Assembly (NCBI RefSeq): GCF_949292005.1
Contig: NZ_CASEXV010000090.1
Span: 1-64,000 of the forward strand
Direction: 5' to 3'
From: an uncultured Bifidobacterium sp.
GTDB taxonomy: Bacteria; Actinomycetota; Actinomycetes; Actinomycetales; Bifidobacteriaceae
Length of the DNA: 64,000 bases
Position 1 is the first letter of the stretch. The number at the start of each line of letters is the position of its first letter. The notes below the pieces were generated by a model. That model saw nothing but the letters and a program-made list of their open reading frames with translations. It searched no databases and had not been told where the DNA came from. The position numbers and the translations under genes are program-made. This document shows positions 17,349 through 26,859 of this stretch, piece by piece.

Positions 17349-17885
17349 ATGACATCAACCATCATGCACACGTCCGAAGGCGACATCGCCATCAACCTCT
17401 TCGACGACAAGGCCCCCACCACGGTAGAGAACTTCCTTGGTCTGGCCGATGGATCCAAGGAGTGGACCGATCCCGCCACAGGCGAGACTTCCCATGAGCC
17501 CTTCTACGATGGCCTGATCTTCCATCGCGTGATCAAGGATTTCATGGTCCAGGGCGGATGCCCACTCGGAACCGGAACCGGCGGCCCTGGCTACGACTTC
17601 GATGACGAGATCTCCACGAATCTCACCTTCGACCGCCCCTACCTGTTGGCGATGGCGAACGCCGGGCTGCGCCGTGGCCGCGACGGGCGGGCCCACGGAA
17701 CGAACGGATCGCAGTTCTTCATCACGACCGTGGCGACCCCGTGGCTTAATGGTCACCACACCATCTTCGGAGAGGTGGCCGACGACGCGTCCAAGGCTGT
17801 AGTCGCGCGAATCGACGCGGTTCCCACCGACCGTTCCGACCGTCCACTGGAACCCGTCGGAATCCTCGGAATCGACGTCCTCTAG
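17349..17885 (+). CDS. ppiA: peptidyl-prolyl cis-trans isomerase, cyclophilin type
   Basis: A 178-residue cytoplasmic cyclophilin with no signal peptide. The catalytic core is in FHRVIKDFMVQGG (Arg), followed by LLAMANAG, GTNGSQFFIT and LNGHHTIFGEV, the standard cyclophilin order. It speeds up proline isomerisation during folding. The start ATG at 17349 has no strong ribosome site, so the transcript may be nearly leaderless. It converges on the RSH gene; the 136-bp gap after it contains small hairpins such as CATCGG/CCGATG at 17994-18012. Confidence 0.93.
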   Translation: MTSTIMHTSEGDIAINLFDDKAPTTVENFLGLADGSKEWTDPATGETSHEPFYDGLIFHRVIKDFMVQGGCPLGTGTGGPGYDFDDEISTNLTFDRPYLLAMANAGLRRGRDGRAHGTNGSQFFITTVATPWLNGHHTIFGEVADDASKAVVARIDAVPTDRSDRPLEPVGILGIDVL

Positions 17886-17993
17886 AAGTCGTGGAAAACT
17901 CCGGGAAGGCAGGCCACTGCTTGGTTTGGCGAATAATCCGCTTGTGTGACTAACCGTCGCACGGAACGCCGACTAGATTGCAGATCCTGCCAC

Positions 17994-18012
17994 ATCGGGG
18001 ATCCTCCGATGG
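17994..18012. terminator. weak hairpin between convergent ppiA and RSH genes
   Basis: CATCGG (17994-17999) pairs with CCGATG (18007-18012) around GGATCCT. It lies in the gap between two converging genes and may serve either. No U-tract follows on either side, so support is weak. Confidence 0.3.
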
Positions 18013-18021
18013 GGGCCACGC

Positions 18022-20367
18022 TCAGGCGCGACCCCCGTCGCGCATTCGGCGCAGGCGCGGCTGCGCGGAATCCTTCGCACCCGTGATCCTATAGACGTCG
18101 AAGACGCCGTCGATTTTGCGCACCGCCGCCAGCACCGTCGTCAGATGCTGCGGATCGGCCATCTCGAAGGAGAACTGGCTCGTCGCCACGCGGTCGGAGC
18201 CCGTCGAGATGGACCCCGAGATGATGTTCACGCCATGATCGGACAGCACCCGCGTGACATCCGACAACAGGTGTGGCCGGTCAAGCGCCTCCACCTGGAT
18301 CTTCACCATGAACAGGCCCTTGGTGCTCGTCCACTGCACGTCAATGACACGCTCCGGCTGATGTTTCTCAAGATCGAGCATGTTCTGGCAGTCCGCCCGA
18401 TGCACGGAGACTCCATCGTTTCTGGTGATGAAACCGATGATGTCGTCGCCCGGAACGGGGGTGCAGCATCGCGCGAGCTTGACCCACACATCCCCCACCC
18501 CTTTGACGGACACGCCAAGGGAGCTCGTTGTCTTGCTCCGCGAGCGCTGACGCAGCGGCAGCGCCTCCTGTTCCACCTCCTCGGCGACCTCGTCCGACCC
18601 CGCGTCCTTGACCAGATGCGAGATCACGTTCTGCGTCGATATCTGCCCATCTCCGATGGCCGCGAAAACGGCGTCGGGACCTGCGAAGTTCAACTCCTCG
18701 GCAACGCCGATCATGGCCTCGTTCGTCATGAGGACAGTTGTGGGAAGGTTCCTCTTGCGCATGGCGCGGGTGAGCTCGTCCTTGCCCTCCTCGATGGCCT
18801 CCGACCGCCGCTCCTTGCTGAACCATTGGCGTATCTTGTTGCGGGCCTTCGGACTTTTGACGAAGGACAGCCAGTCGCGTGACGGCCCGGCTGTGTCGGA
18901 CTTCGACGTCAGTATTTCGACCGTGTCGCCGTTCTCAAGGGTTGTGTCAAGCGGAACCAGACGGCCGTTGACCCTCGCTCCCATCGTGCGGTGCCCCACC
19001 TCCGTGTGGACCGCATAGGCGAAATCGACGGGAGTGGCCTTCGCCGGCAGGGAGACGATCGCCCCTTTCGGAGTGAACACATACAGTTCGGACCCGCCCA
19101 GATCCTCCTTGAGGGATCCCAGGAACTCGTCCGAATCCGGGGTCTCACTCGTCCAATCGGCGAGCTGCTGTATCCATTTGAGGTTGTCGGCCTCGCTCAG
19201 CTCCTGGACGTTCTCGGACTCACGCTGTCTGTCCACGCTGTCGGGAGAGCTCAGGGCACGACCTGCCTGCCCGTTCTCCTTGTACTTCCAGTGGGCGGCG
19301 ATGCCGAACTCCGCGCGCCGATGCATATCCCACGTACGGATCTGAATCTCGACGGGCCTCCCTCCAGGTCCCACCACCGTGGTGTGCAGGCTCTGGTACA
19401 TGTTGAGCTTGGGCATGGCGATGTAGTCCTTGAAGCGCCCCGGAACGGGATTCCACCGCGCGTGCACCGCGCCCAAAGCGGCATAGCAGTCGGGGATCGA
19501 ATCAACGATGATGCGCACGCCGACCAGATCATAGATGTTCGAGAAATCGTGCCCCCGCACGACCATCTTCTGGTATATCGAAAAATAATCCTTGGGTCTG
19601 CCTCCGACGGTGGCCCTGATGTGCTGGTCCTTGAGGTCCCCTTCGATCTCGTCGATGATCTGCTCGAGATAGACATCCCGCTGACCGGCCCTTCGCGCGA
19701 CCAGAACCACGATCTCGTTGTAGATCTTGGGATAAAGGGTTTTGAAGCTCAGCTCCTCGAGCTCCGTCTTGATGGCGTTCATGCCCAGACGATTCGCCAA
19801 CGGGGCGTACACGTCCAACGTCTCTCTGGCCTTGCGCTGGGCGCTTGACGTCTTGACGTAGCGCCAGGTGCGGGCGTTGTGCACACGATCGGCGAGCTTG
19901 ACGACCAGAACCCTCACATCGCGGCTCATCGCCACGACCATCTTGCGAATCGTCTCCGCCGGGGCCGAATCGCCGTAATCCATCTTCGAGATCTTGGTGA
20001 CTCCGTCGACAAGGCCGGTCACCGTGGGCCCGAACTCCTCCCTACACTCCTCAAGCGTGTAGTCGGTGTCCTCTACGGTGTCGTGAAGAAGCCCCGCCGC
20101 GATGACCAATGGCCCCATGCCCAAATCGGCGAGAATCTGGGACACGGCCAGAGGATGGATGATGTACGGCTCCCCCGACTTCCTCCATTGTGTGGAATGC
20201 TGCTTCAGAGCACGTCTGTACGCGCGCTCGAGAATGTCAAGGTCCTCGTCGGGATAGTGAACGGCACAGGTCTGGACGATGGGACGCAGCGGATCAAGCA
20301 CGTCATCGCTGATTTCACAGCCCAGCATCCGGGCCGGACGAACCTCGCCACTCGCTTCAGCCACCAT
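18022..20367 (-). CDS. relA: bifunctional (p)ppGpp synthetase/hydrolase (RelA/SpoT homologue)
   Basis: A 781-residue long RSH enzyme. The N-terminal HD hydrolase has GLLHDTVEDTDYT, and the synthetase domain has RFKDYIAMPK and MYQSLHTTV. The RFKD form of that loop is the one found in bifunctional enzymes. TGS (VFTPKGAIVSLP), a CC motif (LARCCTPVPGDDIIGF) and a C-terminal ACT domain follow. It makes and degrades the stringent-response alarmone. The open frame begins with TTG at 20388; the ATG at 20367 or the adjacent GTG at 20364 fits the AGGGAGG ribosome site better. Confidence 0.96.
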   Translation of the reverse strand: MVAEASGEVRPARMLGCEISDDVLDPLRPIVQTCAVHYPDEDLDILERAYRRALKQHSTQWRKSGEPYIIHPLAVSQILADLGMGPLVIAAGLLHDTVEDTDYTLEECREEFGPTVTGLVDGVTKISKMDYGDSAPAETIRKMVVAMSRDVRVLVVKLADRVHNARTWRYVKTSSAQRKARETLDVYAPLANRLGMNAIKTELEELSFKTLYPKIYNEIVVLVARRAGQRDVYLEQIIDEIEGDLKDQHIRATVGGRPKDYFSIYQKMVVRGHDFSNIYDLVGVRIIVDSIPDCYAALGAVHARWNPVPGRFKDYIAMPKLNMYQSLHTTVVGPGGRPVEIQIRTWDMHRRAEFGIAAHWKYKENGQAGRALSSPDSVDRQRESENVQELSEADNLKWIQQLADWTSETPDSDEFLGSLKEDLGGSELYVFTPKGAIVSLPAKATPVDFAYAVHTEVGHRTMGARVNGRLVPLDTTLENGDTVEILTSKSDTAGPSRDWLSFVKSPKARNKIRQWFSKERRSEAIEEGKDELTRAMRKRNLPTTVLMTNEAMIGVAEELNFAGPDAVFAAIGDGQISTQNVISHLVKDAGSDEVAEEVEQEALPLRQRSRSKTTSSLGVSVKGVGDVWVKLARCCTPVPGDDIIGFITRNDGVSVHRADCQNMLDLEKHQPERVIDVQWTSTKGLFMVKIQVEALDRPHLLSDVTRVLSDHGVNIISGSISTGSDRVATSQFSFEMADPQHLTTVLAAVRKIDGVFDVYRITGAKDSAQPRLRRMRDGGRA

Positions 20368-20492
20368 CCACCTCCCTCGACCTGACAACCCATCCTACCT
20401 ATGTTCCGAACCATCCGATTCCGCACCATCCCATACACAACGGAATCTCATGCGCGCGTCACAACTCCGGCGATACGCTCACACCCGGATGC

Positions 20493-20999
20493 TCATACTC
20501 CGGAAGATCCGAAACCACCCGTCCCGCGTTCCGACCCGGGCAGCCTCTCCGCACGGACGAAAGAGGCTTCGACATACCGCTGAATCACAAGCTGTGCTAT
20601 TCGATCGCCACGATGGAGGACCACGGTCGAATCGGAATCGAGATTAATCAAAGGGACCTTGATCTCACCCCGATATCCGGCATCGATGGTTCCCGGCGCG
20701 TTGAGGACGGTCACGCCGTCGCGTATGGCAAGACCAGATCTGGGATGCACAAGGCCGACATATCCCGCAGGCAGCGCAATCGCTATTCCGGTTGGAACAA
20801 GATCGCGCTGGAACGGCGCAAGCGTGACATCGCGCGTCGTGCGCAGGTCCGCCCCGGCATCGCCAGGGTGCACGTACGACGGGAGATCCAGCCCTTCGCC
20901 GTTTCCCACCACGGTCAGAAGGACTTCGGTACTCTCCGGTTCGTTATAGGACGTATCCACCGTCACCGCCGACACACTCCTTGCAATAGTCATGACCAT
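20493..20999 (-). CDS. dut: dUTP diphosphatase
   Basis: Up to 168 residues. All five trimeric dUTPase motifs are present: DAGADL, HPRSGLA, GTIDAGYRGE, RGDRIAQLV and RGTGGFGSSG. It removes dUTP and supplies dUMP for dTMP. The start is uncertain. ATGs at 20999 and 20993 lie inside the upstream DUF4193 gene, overlapping it by about 50-56 bp. A GTG at 20966 has AAGGAG ten bases upstream and would give a more typical 157-residue enzyme. It is followed by the RSH gene after a 125-bp gap. Confidence 0.94.
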   Translation of the reverse strand: MVMTIARSVSAVTVDTSYNEPESTEVLLTVVGNGEGLDLPSYVHPGDAGADLRTTRDVTLAPFQRDLVPTGIAIALPAGYVGLVHPRSGLAIRDGVTVLNAPGTIDAGYRGEIKVPLINLDSDSTVVLHRGDRIAQLVIQRYVEASFVRAERLPGSERGTGGFGSSGV

Positions 21000-21264
21000 T
21001 GGCGTCGGTTCGAGCCAGCTGGCTGCGGTGCTTGATCAGAAAGCAGCTGTAGCAGAGGAACTCGTCGCTCTGGGTTGGCGTGACGGTTATCGACGAGTCC
21101 TCGCTACTGACATCGGGACCCGGATAGGTGTCGAAGGAACTCGCCATATTGTTCTCATCGTCATCCTCCTCAAGATCGGCCGCGGACGGCCTGCTCCCCT
21201 TGCCGAGCTCCTCCAACGAGTCGTCGTCGTCCTTGTTGCGGGGCGAATCGTAGTCCTGAGCCAT
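20944..21264 (-). CDS. DUF4193 family zinc-ribbon protein
   Basis: A 106-residue acidic actinobacterial protein. The N-terminus AQDYDSPRNKDDDD and a C-terminal ribbon with two CxxC pairs (CYSC and CKEC) flanking FLIKHRSQLA match the DUF4193 family, whose function is unknown. The ATG at 21264 is chosen because AAAGGAGTGGGT stands directly before it; the frame is open a further 16 codons. Its 3' end overlaps the likely 5' end of dut, so the two are probably translationally coupled. It is divergent from sepH. Confidence 0.9.
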   Translation of the reverse strand: MAQDYDSPRNKDDDDSLEELGKGSRPSAADLEEDDDENNMASSFDTYPGPDVSSEDSSITVTPTQSDEFLCYSCFLIKHRSQLARTDANGHDYCKECVGGDGGYVL

Positions 21265-21448
21265 ACCCACTCCTTTCCAGATGAAAGACACGCGCTGCGC
21301 CATAGAATACATGAACCATCCCCTGTTTCGGCGGGGTGTCGCGCGAAATGACCCTAAAATGCAAGAGATAGGGGCACAATGGAGATAGTTTCGGTTTAAC
21401 TGACGGCGTTATCGGAGAGCCGACAACTCCGAGGAAAGTGATGAGCGC

Positions 21449-22678
21449 ATGCCTGATAATTCGCCAGTCGCGGCTCGTTTCGACCATGTGGGGCCGGAGG
21501 GGGAGCTTATCTTCACCACGGGTGAGGCCACCTTCGCCGTGACGGTCGACGACACCCTAAACAAGGCGATTCTCGAGGCTCGGCAAATCATCGCGGACTC
21601 GCGGAACAAGCCGTCCCCCGCCGCCCCGCGTGTTCCCATCTCGCAAATTCAATCGCTTATACGCGCTGGAGCCAACCCCACCAAAGTGGCTGAGCATTAC
21701 AATCTCAGCGAAACGCTTGTGCGGCGTTTCTCGACCGCGGTGGAGACGGAGAAACAGTACGCCATCGAACAGTTTCTCAGCGTCTCCGCTCCCAAGGACG
21801 TCCCTGCGCATTCCTTGGGAGAAATGATCGAAAGCAGCCTCGTAGCCATGGGAACAGGCATGGAGGGCGCGTCCTGGAGCGCCACCCGCCGAGGCCTCGA
21901 ACCGTGGAGGATCTCGGCTCGGTTCACCACGTCATCGGGGGCGATCAAGCCCGAATGGTCATGGGATATGCATGACAACTCCGTGTCATGCATGAATGAG
22001 AGCGCACGGCGGCTTCTCGGCCTGTATCCGCCCCAAGACGATTCGGAGGCATCCACGGACCCCCGCGCCGATTCCCAAGCAACCCCCTTCCCCGCGCCTA
22101 CGAATCGCAAGCCGCGGAATCGCCGCGAGGCCATTCCCGGGCGCGCCATACAATCCGCCCGCATCGAAAGGGCCGTGTCATCGTGGGCGCTGCCGGAACC
22201 CGGCACAGACGGGGAAGGCGCGGCCGACAAGAGCAGAACCCGGAAGGGGACCGGCGCGGCCGCCGACGGACAACCGTCGGCAGCCGAGGAGCCACTACGG
22301 ATCCAGGCGTCACGGCACCCCAGAACCGACCACACGACACGCAGAGCGTCCTCCCTGGATCCGGTGGCCGTCGTCGCGGAGGCCTCATCGCCATCGTCGC
22401 GTGGATCCCTAGCCGACAATCTCGCGAGCGTGTCCGACGCCGACGATGAGCGTCCGGCACGTGAGCGCTCCGCGTCTTCGACGAACGTCGGGAAAACGGC
22501 GCTCACCAGCGGCCATGCCTCCGATGAGGACGGACAGGGTCAAAACTCGCCAGCCGCCGATCGGTCATCCTCCGTGGACTCCCCGGAGACACCATCCACA
22601 CAGCAGTCCAAGGGCGCCAGAAAGCATTCAGGACGCTCTGCGGTACCCAGCTGGGACGAGATCCTTTTCGGCGACTGA
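21449..22678 (+). CDS. sepH: septation protein SepH (DUF3071)
   Basis: A 409-residue protein. The N-terminal domain (about 1-190) includes a helix-turn-helix-like segment (ISQIQSLIRAGANPTKVAEHYNLSETLVRRF) and the DUF3071 pattern EGASWSATRRGLEPWRI. A long disordered tail rich in Ser, Arg and Pro follows. SepH is described in Streptomyces and Mycobacterium as an FtsZ-binding divisome protein. The ATG at 21449 has GAGGAAAG upstream; a nearby ATG at 21441 is out of frame. The gene is divergent from DUF4193. The following 87 bp hold nothing clear. Confidence 0.9.
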   Translation: MPDNSPVAARFDHVGPEGELIFTTGEATFAVTVDDTLNKAILEARQIIADSRNKPSPAAPRVPISQIQSLIRAGANPTKVAEHYNLSETLVRRFSTAVETEKQYAIEQFLSVSAPKDVPAHSLGEMIESSLVAMGTGMEGASWSATRRGLEPWRISARFTTSSGAIKPEWSWDMHDNSVSCMNESARRLLGLYPPQDDSEASTDPRADSQATPFPAPTNRKPRNRREAIPGRAIQSARIERAVSSWALPEPGTDGEGAADKSRTRKGTGAAADGQPSAAEEPLRIQASRHPRTDHTTRRASSLDPVAVVAEASSPSSRGSLADNLASVSDADDERPARERSASSTNVGKTALTSGHASDEDGQGQNSPAADRSSSVDSPETPSTQQSKGARKHSGRSAVPSWDEILFGD

Positions 22679-22765
22679 CCGCATACGCCCACCGCAAACG
22701 AGGGCCCGGACTCCAAGAAATCGGCATCACACCGCCAAAAAGGCCGCCAAAAGCCCCGGATCCTC

Positions 22766-24001
22766 TCAGATGGCCCTCTCGGGGACCACGTCGATCAGAC
22801 ACGGTATGTCCGATTCAATAGTCGTGCGTGACCCGTGGACCCCCGGAAGCCTTGTGGCCAGATCCGTCTGCTCCCGCGAGTCGACGATCGTCGTATGTCC
22901 GCACGCCCAGACAAGCACATCGCCGAGCATGGGCACGACGCGATTATCCACCGACCCGTATGTTCCCGCGGAGATCGCCTCGTCTCGGGTCATCATAACC
23001 ACGGAATCCCCAAGCTCACCACGCCATCGCGCCAGCACGTCGGATGGCTCCACGCCATCGGCCAGATAAAGCATGGGCGCACGGGGCTCGCCGCCGACCA
23101 TGGCCACCCCCTCGCGCAAAGCCGGGTTCATGGCGATGTCCACACGATCCGCCTCGCGCGCCGACACCATGCCGTGGTCCGCCACAACGACGATCAGGGT
23201 TCCAGCTGGAGCACACCGCCGAAGATATCCCAACTGGGAATCCACGCGCTCGACCGCATCCGCCCATTCCCCCGACTGCCATCCGTATGCATGTCCGGCC
23301 TTGTCGACATCGCGGAGATACACGTATGTCAATCCGGGCGTGCGGGCGCTTGCGGCGGCATCGCGCATACGATCGCGCGGAGTCGACCCGCACCGGTAGT
23401 CCGCGCCACGCAACGCCGCACGCGTCAACGCGGAGTTCTCAAAACGCGGCATGCCGCAACTGGTGGTTCTTACTCCCTGCCCCACAAGCCCCTCGAACAC
23501 TGTCGACACCCGCTGAAGATCGTGCGGATCCGGAGCATCGCGGAACTGGATGAGCTGACATAGCCTGCCATTTCGGGTGTTCTTCTGCGTGTACCCCGTC
23601 ATCCCCGTCAGTCCGGGACATGTTCCGGTGCCGAACACGGCCATGGCCGCGACGGTCGTGCTCGGCACGCATGTCGCGATCGGACGCTGATTCGCCGAAT
23701 CGTCCATCAGCGAGCGCAGATAACGCGCATGGCCGATACGTGCCGTGAGATTCCAAAAGCCCAGTCCATCGACCAGAGCGACGATGACGCTGCGGGCATC
23801 GGGAAAGCCCAGCTCGCTCTGCAACCTGCGCGGATCGCCATGCACTGCGGTGGCCACCGGATGTCCTATGGCGCTGGACAGCGCGGGAAGAACCGCCGAC
23901 AACCGGCGGGCACTCCCCTGGTCGCTATTCTTCCGCGGCGCATCAGGCGCCATCGACAGCAACACGTCCTCATCCGGCGTCGACACACTCATGGCCCCCA
24001 T
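22766..24001 (-). CDS. alkaline phosphatase superfamily / nucleotide pyrophosphatase
   Basis: A 411-residue type I phosphodiesterase/nucleotide pyrophosphatase fold protein. The metal ligand and nucleophile regions are VDGLGFWN and PSTTVAAMAVFGTG (Thr nucleophile likely). RDVDKAGHAYG and VVADHGM supply further Asp and His ligands. There is no signal peptide, so it is probably cytoplasmic. The substrate is unknown. ATGs at 24001 and 23992 are both possible and neither has a good ribosome site. It is divergent from parC with about 87 bp between. Confidence 0.87.
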   Translation of the reverse strand: MGAMSVSTPDEDVLLSMAPDAPRKNSDQGSARRLSAVLPALSSAIGHPVATAVHGDPRRLQSELGFPDARSVIVALVDGLGFWNLTARIGHARYLRSLMDDSANQRPIATCVPSTTVAAMAVFGTGTCPGLTGMTGYTQKNTRNGRLCQLIQFRDAPDPHDLQRVSTVFEGLVGQGVRTTSCGMPRFENSALTRAALRGADYRCGSTPRDRMRDAAASARTPGLTYVYLRDVDKAGHAYGWQSGEWADAVERVDSQLGYLRRCAPAGTLIVVVADHGMVSAREADRVDIAMNPALREGVAMVGGEPRAPMLYLADGVEPSDVLARWRGELGDSVVMMTRDEAISAGTYGSVDNRVVPMLGDVLVWACGHTTIVDSREQTDLATRLPGVHGSRTTIESDIPCLIDVVPERAI

Positions 24002-24088
24002 TCAATCACCGGCGTGAGAAAACCGCCGTATATCAGCCCGTGGAGTATCATGAATCGGATTGTCACGTCCATCAGGGGGTTCGCAGCA

Positions 24089-26731
24089 ATGGCATCACGC
24101 CGCACATCACGGCACCCGTCCTTCGACCCGCGGTCCGTGAAGGAACGCATCGTGGAGACGCCGCTTAACGAGGAGATGAGCAGATCGTTCCTCGAATACG
24201 CGTACTCCGTGATCTACGCCAGAGCTCTTCCCGACGCCCGCGACGGCCTCAAGCCCGTCCAACGACGCATCATCTATCAGATGGGCCAGATGAACCTCGC
24301 CCCCGACCGTCCGTACATGAAATCCGCCCGTGTGGTCGGAGAAGTCATGGGCAAACTCCATCCACATGGCGATTCCGCGATCTACGAGGCGATGGTCAGG
24401 CTCGCCCAGCCCTTCGCCATGCGATTGCCGCTGGTGGACGGACACGGAAACTTCGGCTCCCTCGACGACGGTCCGGCCGCATCCCGATACACCGAAGCCC
24501 GTCTCGCACCCGCAGCGCTTGGCATGAACTCCGACATCGCCGAGAACACCGTCGACTTCACCCCCAATTACGACAACAAGCTGCAGGAGCCCAGCGTCCT
24601 GCCCGCAGCGATCCCGAATCTTCTCGTCAACGGCGCCTCCGGCATAGCCGTCGGCATGGCGACGAACATGCCAACCCACAACCTCATCGAAGTGATCGGA
24701 GCCGCCAGACATCTCATGCGGCACCCGGATGCCAGCCTTGAGGACCTTATGAGATACGTCCCCGGACCGGACTGGCCATCAGGCGGGGTCATCGTGGGCC
24801 GCGACGGCATACGGCAGGCCTATGAAACCGGTCGGGGTGCCTTCTCGACCCGCGCGGTCACGCACGTCGAGAACATCACCGCGCGTAAAAAGGCGATAGT
24901 CGTAACCGAGCTTCCCTTCCTCGTGGGTCCGGAACGGGTGCTGGAGCGGATATCCGAGGGTGTGCGGAACCATAAGCTCGAGGGCATCTCCGGCGCCATC
25001 GACCTGACTGACAGACACAACGGAACCCGTCTGGTCATCGAGATCAAAACGGGATTCGACCCCAAGGCGGTTCTGGCCCAGCTGTACCGTCACACACCGC
25101 TCGAGGATGGGTTCACCATCAACAACGTTGCGCTGGTGAACGGCAGGCCACACACGCTTGGACTGCGTGAGATGCTTCAGGTGTGGATCGGGCATCGGCG
25201 GACGGTGGTCAAGCGGCGCAGCGCCTTCCGCCTTGATAAGGCGCAGGAAAGACTCCACCTGGTGGAGGGTCTTCTTCTCGCCATGGTCGACATCGATGAG
25301 GTCATACAGGTCATACGCACCTCGGAGGACGCCGAGTCGGCGCGCACACGTCTGATGTCGGTTTTCGACCTCGACGAGGCCCAGGCATCGTACATCCTCG
25401 ATCTGCGTCTGCGTCGACTGACCCGGATGAGCCGCATCGAACTGGAGTCCGAGCGGGACGACCTGCGCTCCAGAATCGACGAGCTAACGGCGATCCTCAA
25501 ATCCGAGGAGCGGCTGGATGGCGTGGTTCTCGATGAGATGGACCAGGCCGCGCACACATGGGGCACTCCCCGACGCACGCTCATCCTCGACCAAGATTCC
25601 GACGGTGGATACACCGCCGCACCTCCATCATTGGCGGATCCATCCTCCCCCTCCCCGAGTGGAATGGAGGCGGCCGCCGAGGCCGTAACGGTGGACACGG
25701 CCGTGCAACCCCTCACTGGCAGAGGAGGGAAAACCCCCGACGCCGCCGCAATGCAATTGGAGGACAGTCCCTGCGCGGTCATGCTTGGCGCAGACGGCAG
25801 GGTCGTGACCGGCCCGGAATCCTGGTTGTCTTTCGAACCATCCCATCAGAGCGTTCCCACGATCGCCCCCTCAAATCAGGTCATCAGCCTGATCGCCACA
25901 AGCACACGATCCCGGTTCGCGCTGATCACATCCGCAGGACGGCTTGTCGTCGCCCATGTGGCGGATCTGCCATCGACGAATTCGGCCTCTCCGGACTGCT
26001 CCACCGGAGTGAGCTCGCACGGACTCATGTCCACGGCATCCGACACATCGGAAAACGCTGGCGAAACCGTTGTGGCGGCGGTTCCTCTGGACGAGAATCC
26101 CACGCCTTTGGCGCTGGCCACACGGCACGGCGTGATCAAACGCTGGAACGGGGAATCGCCCACGACGATGGACTCGTGGGCCGTCATCGACCTCAAGGAG
26201 GATGACGAGGTCATCGGCGCGGCCACAGCGAACGACGACGACCAGCTGGTGTTCATCACATCGGACGCCCTGCTGCTCACGTATCCGTCGTCCCTTGTCC
26301 GTCCCCAAGGCCGGACGGCGGCGGGAATGGCCGGAATCACCCTATCCGAGGGAGCCCACGTCGCCGCATTCGCCGTTGTCAGTCCCAACGACGTCTCGTG
26401 GAACTATGACGAGAACGACGAGGGGCTGTCCAGCGCATCGGGCGCGGTGGTCCTCACCGTCGCGGGGGACGCGGACGCATTGCCGGGAACCGAATCCGGC
26501 TCCTGCAAAATTACTCCGCTACAGATGTATCCAACCAAAGGACGGGCCACACGCGGAGTGCGGGTGCAGCGTTTCCTGAAGGGACAGAACGCGATCATCC
26601 TCGCGTCCGTCGGGCCATACCCCCGTCGCGCGGCGACATCATCGGGGTCGGTGGTCGAACTTCCCAAGCCCGTGATGCGGCGTGACGCATCCGGGACCGA
26701 GCTGTCGTCGCCCATTGCGATCGTTGACTGA
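24089..26731 (+). CDS. parC: DNA topoisomerase IV subunit A (GyrA/ParC family)
   Basis: An 880-residue type IIA topoisomerase subunit. The DNA-gate helix region is VMGKLHPHGDSAIYEAMV, keeping the Ser and Glu positions associated with quinolone sensitivity. The catalytic Tyr is in ASRYTEARL. A C-terminal beta-pinwheel follows, with only a degenerate GyrA box (KGRATRGVRVQRF), arguing for ParC over GyrA. A Pro/Ser/Ala-rich stretch (about 510-560) between core and pinwheel looks like an inserted linker. The ATG at 24089 has AGGGGG upstream; an in-frame ATG at 24050 with GGAG is an alternative. Its partner is at 28460-30712. Confidence 0.93.
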   Translation: MASRRTSRHPSFDPRSVKERIVETPLNEEMSRSFLEYAYSVIYARALPDARDGLKPVQRRIIYQMGQMNLAPDRPYMKSARVVGEVMGKLHPHGDSAIYEAMVRLAQPFAMRLPLVDGHGNFGSLDDGPAASRYTEARLAPAALGMNSDIAENTVDFTPNYDNKLQEPSVLPAAIPNLLVNGASGIAVGMATNMPTHNLIEVIGAARHLMRHPDASLEDLMRYVPGPDWPSGGVIVGRDGIRQAYETGRGAFSTRAVTHVENITARKKAIVVTELPFLVGPERVLERISEGVRNHKLEGISGAIDLTDRHNGTRLVIEIKTGFDPKAVLAQLYRHTPLEDGFTINNVALVNGRPHTLGLREMLQVWIGHRRTVVKRRSAFRLDKAQERLHLVEGLLLAMVDIDEVIQVIRTSEDAESARTRLMSVFDLDEAQASYILDLRLRRLTRMSRIELESERDDLRSRIDELTAILKSEERLDGVVLDEMDQAAHTWGTPRRTLILDQDSDGGYTAAPPSLADPSSPSPSGMEAAAEAVTVDTAVQPLTGRGGKTPDAAAMQLEDSPCAVMLGADGRVVTGPESWLSFEPSHQSVPTIAPSNQVISLIATSTRSRFALITSAGRLVVAHVADLPSTNSASPDCSTGVSSHGLMSTASDTSENAGETVVAAVPLDENPTPLALATRHGVIKRWNGESPTTMDSWAVIDLKEDDEVIGAATANDDDQLVFITSDALLLTYPSSLVRPQGRTAAGMAGITLSEGAHVAAFAVVSPNDVSWNYDENDEGLSSASGAVVLTVAGDADALPGTESGSCKITPLQMYPTKGRATRGVRVQRFLKGQNAIILASVGPYPRRAATSSGSVVELPKPVMRRDASGTELSSPIAIVD

Positions 26732-26859
26732 CGCCACGCGTCGACACCAGCGTTTCAATGCCAGCACAAACATGGACTAGCATGCCCTGATGTGGAGAGA
26801 GGGAGATTCGAAACGATTCCCGCGCCACGCCCATGGACCGATCCCTTGATGGAGGCATT

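Noticed and set aside
23729..24088. N-terminal extension of parC
   Set aside because: The 120 extra codons overlap the divergent pyrophosphatase gene and lack topoisomerase similarity; good starts exist at 24089 or 24050.
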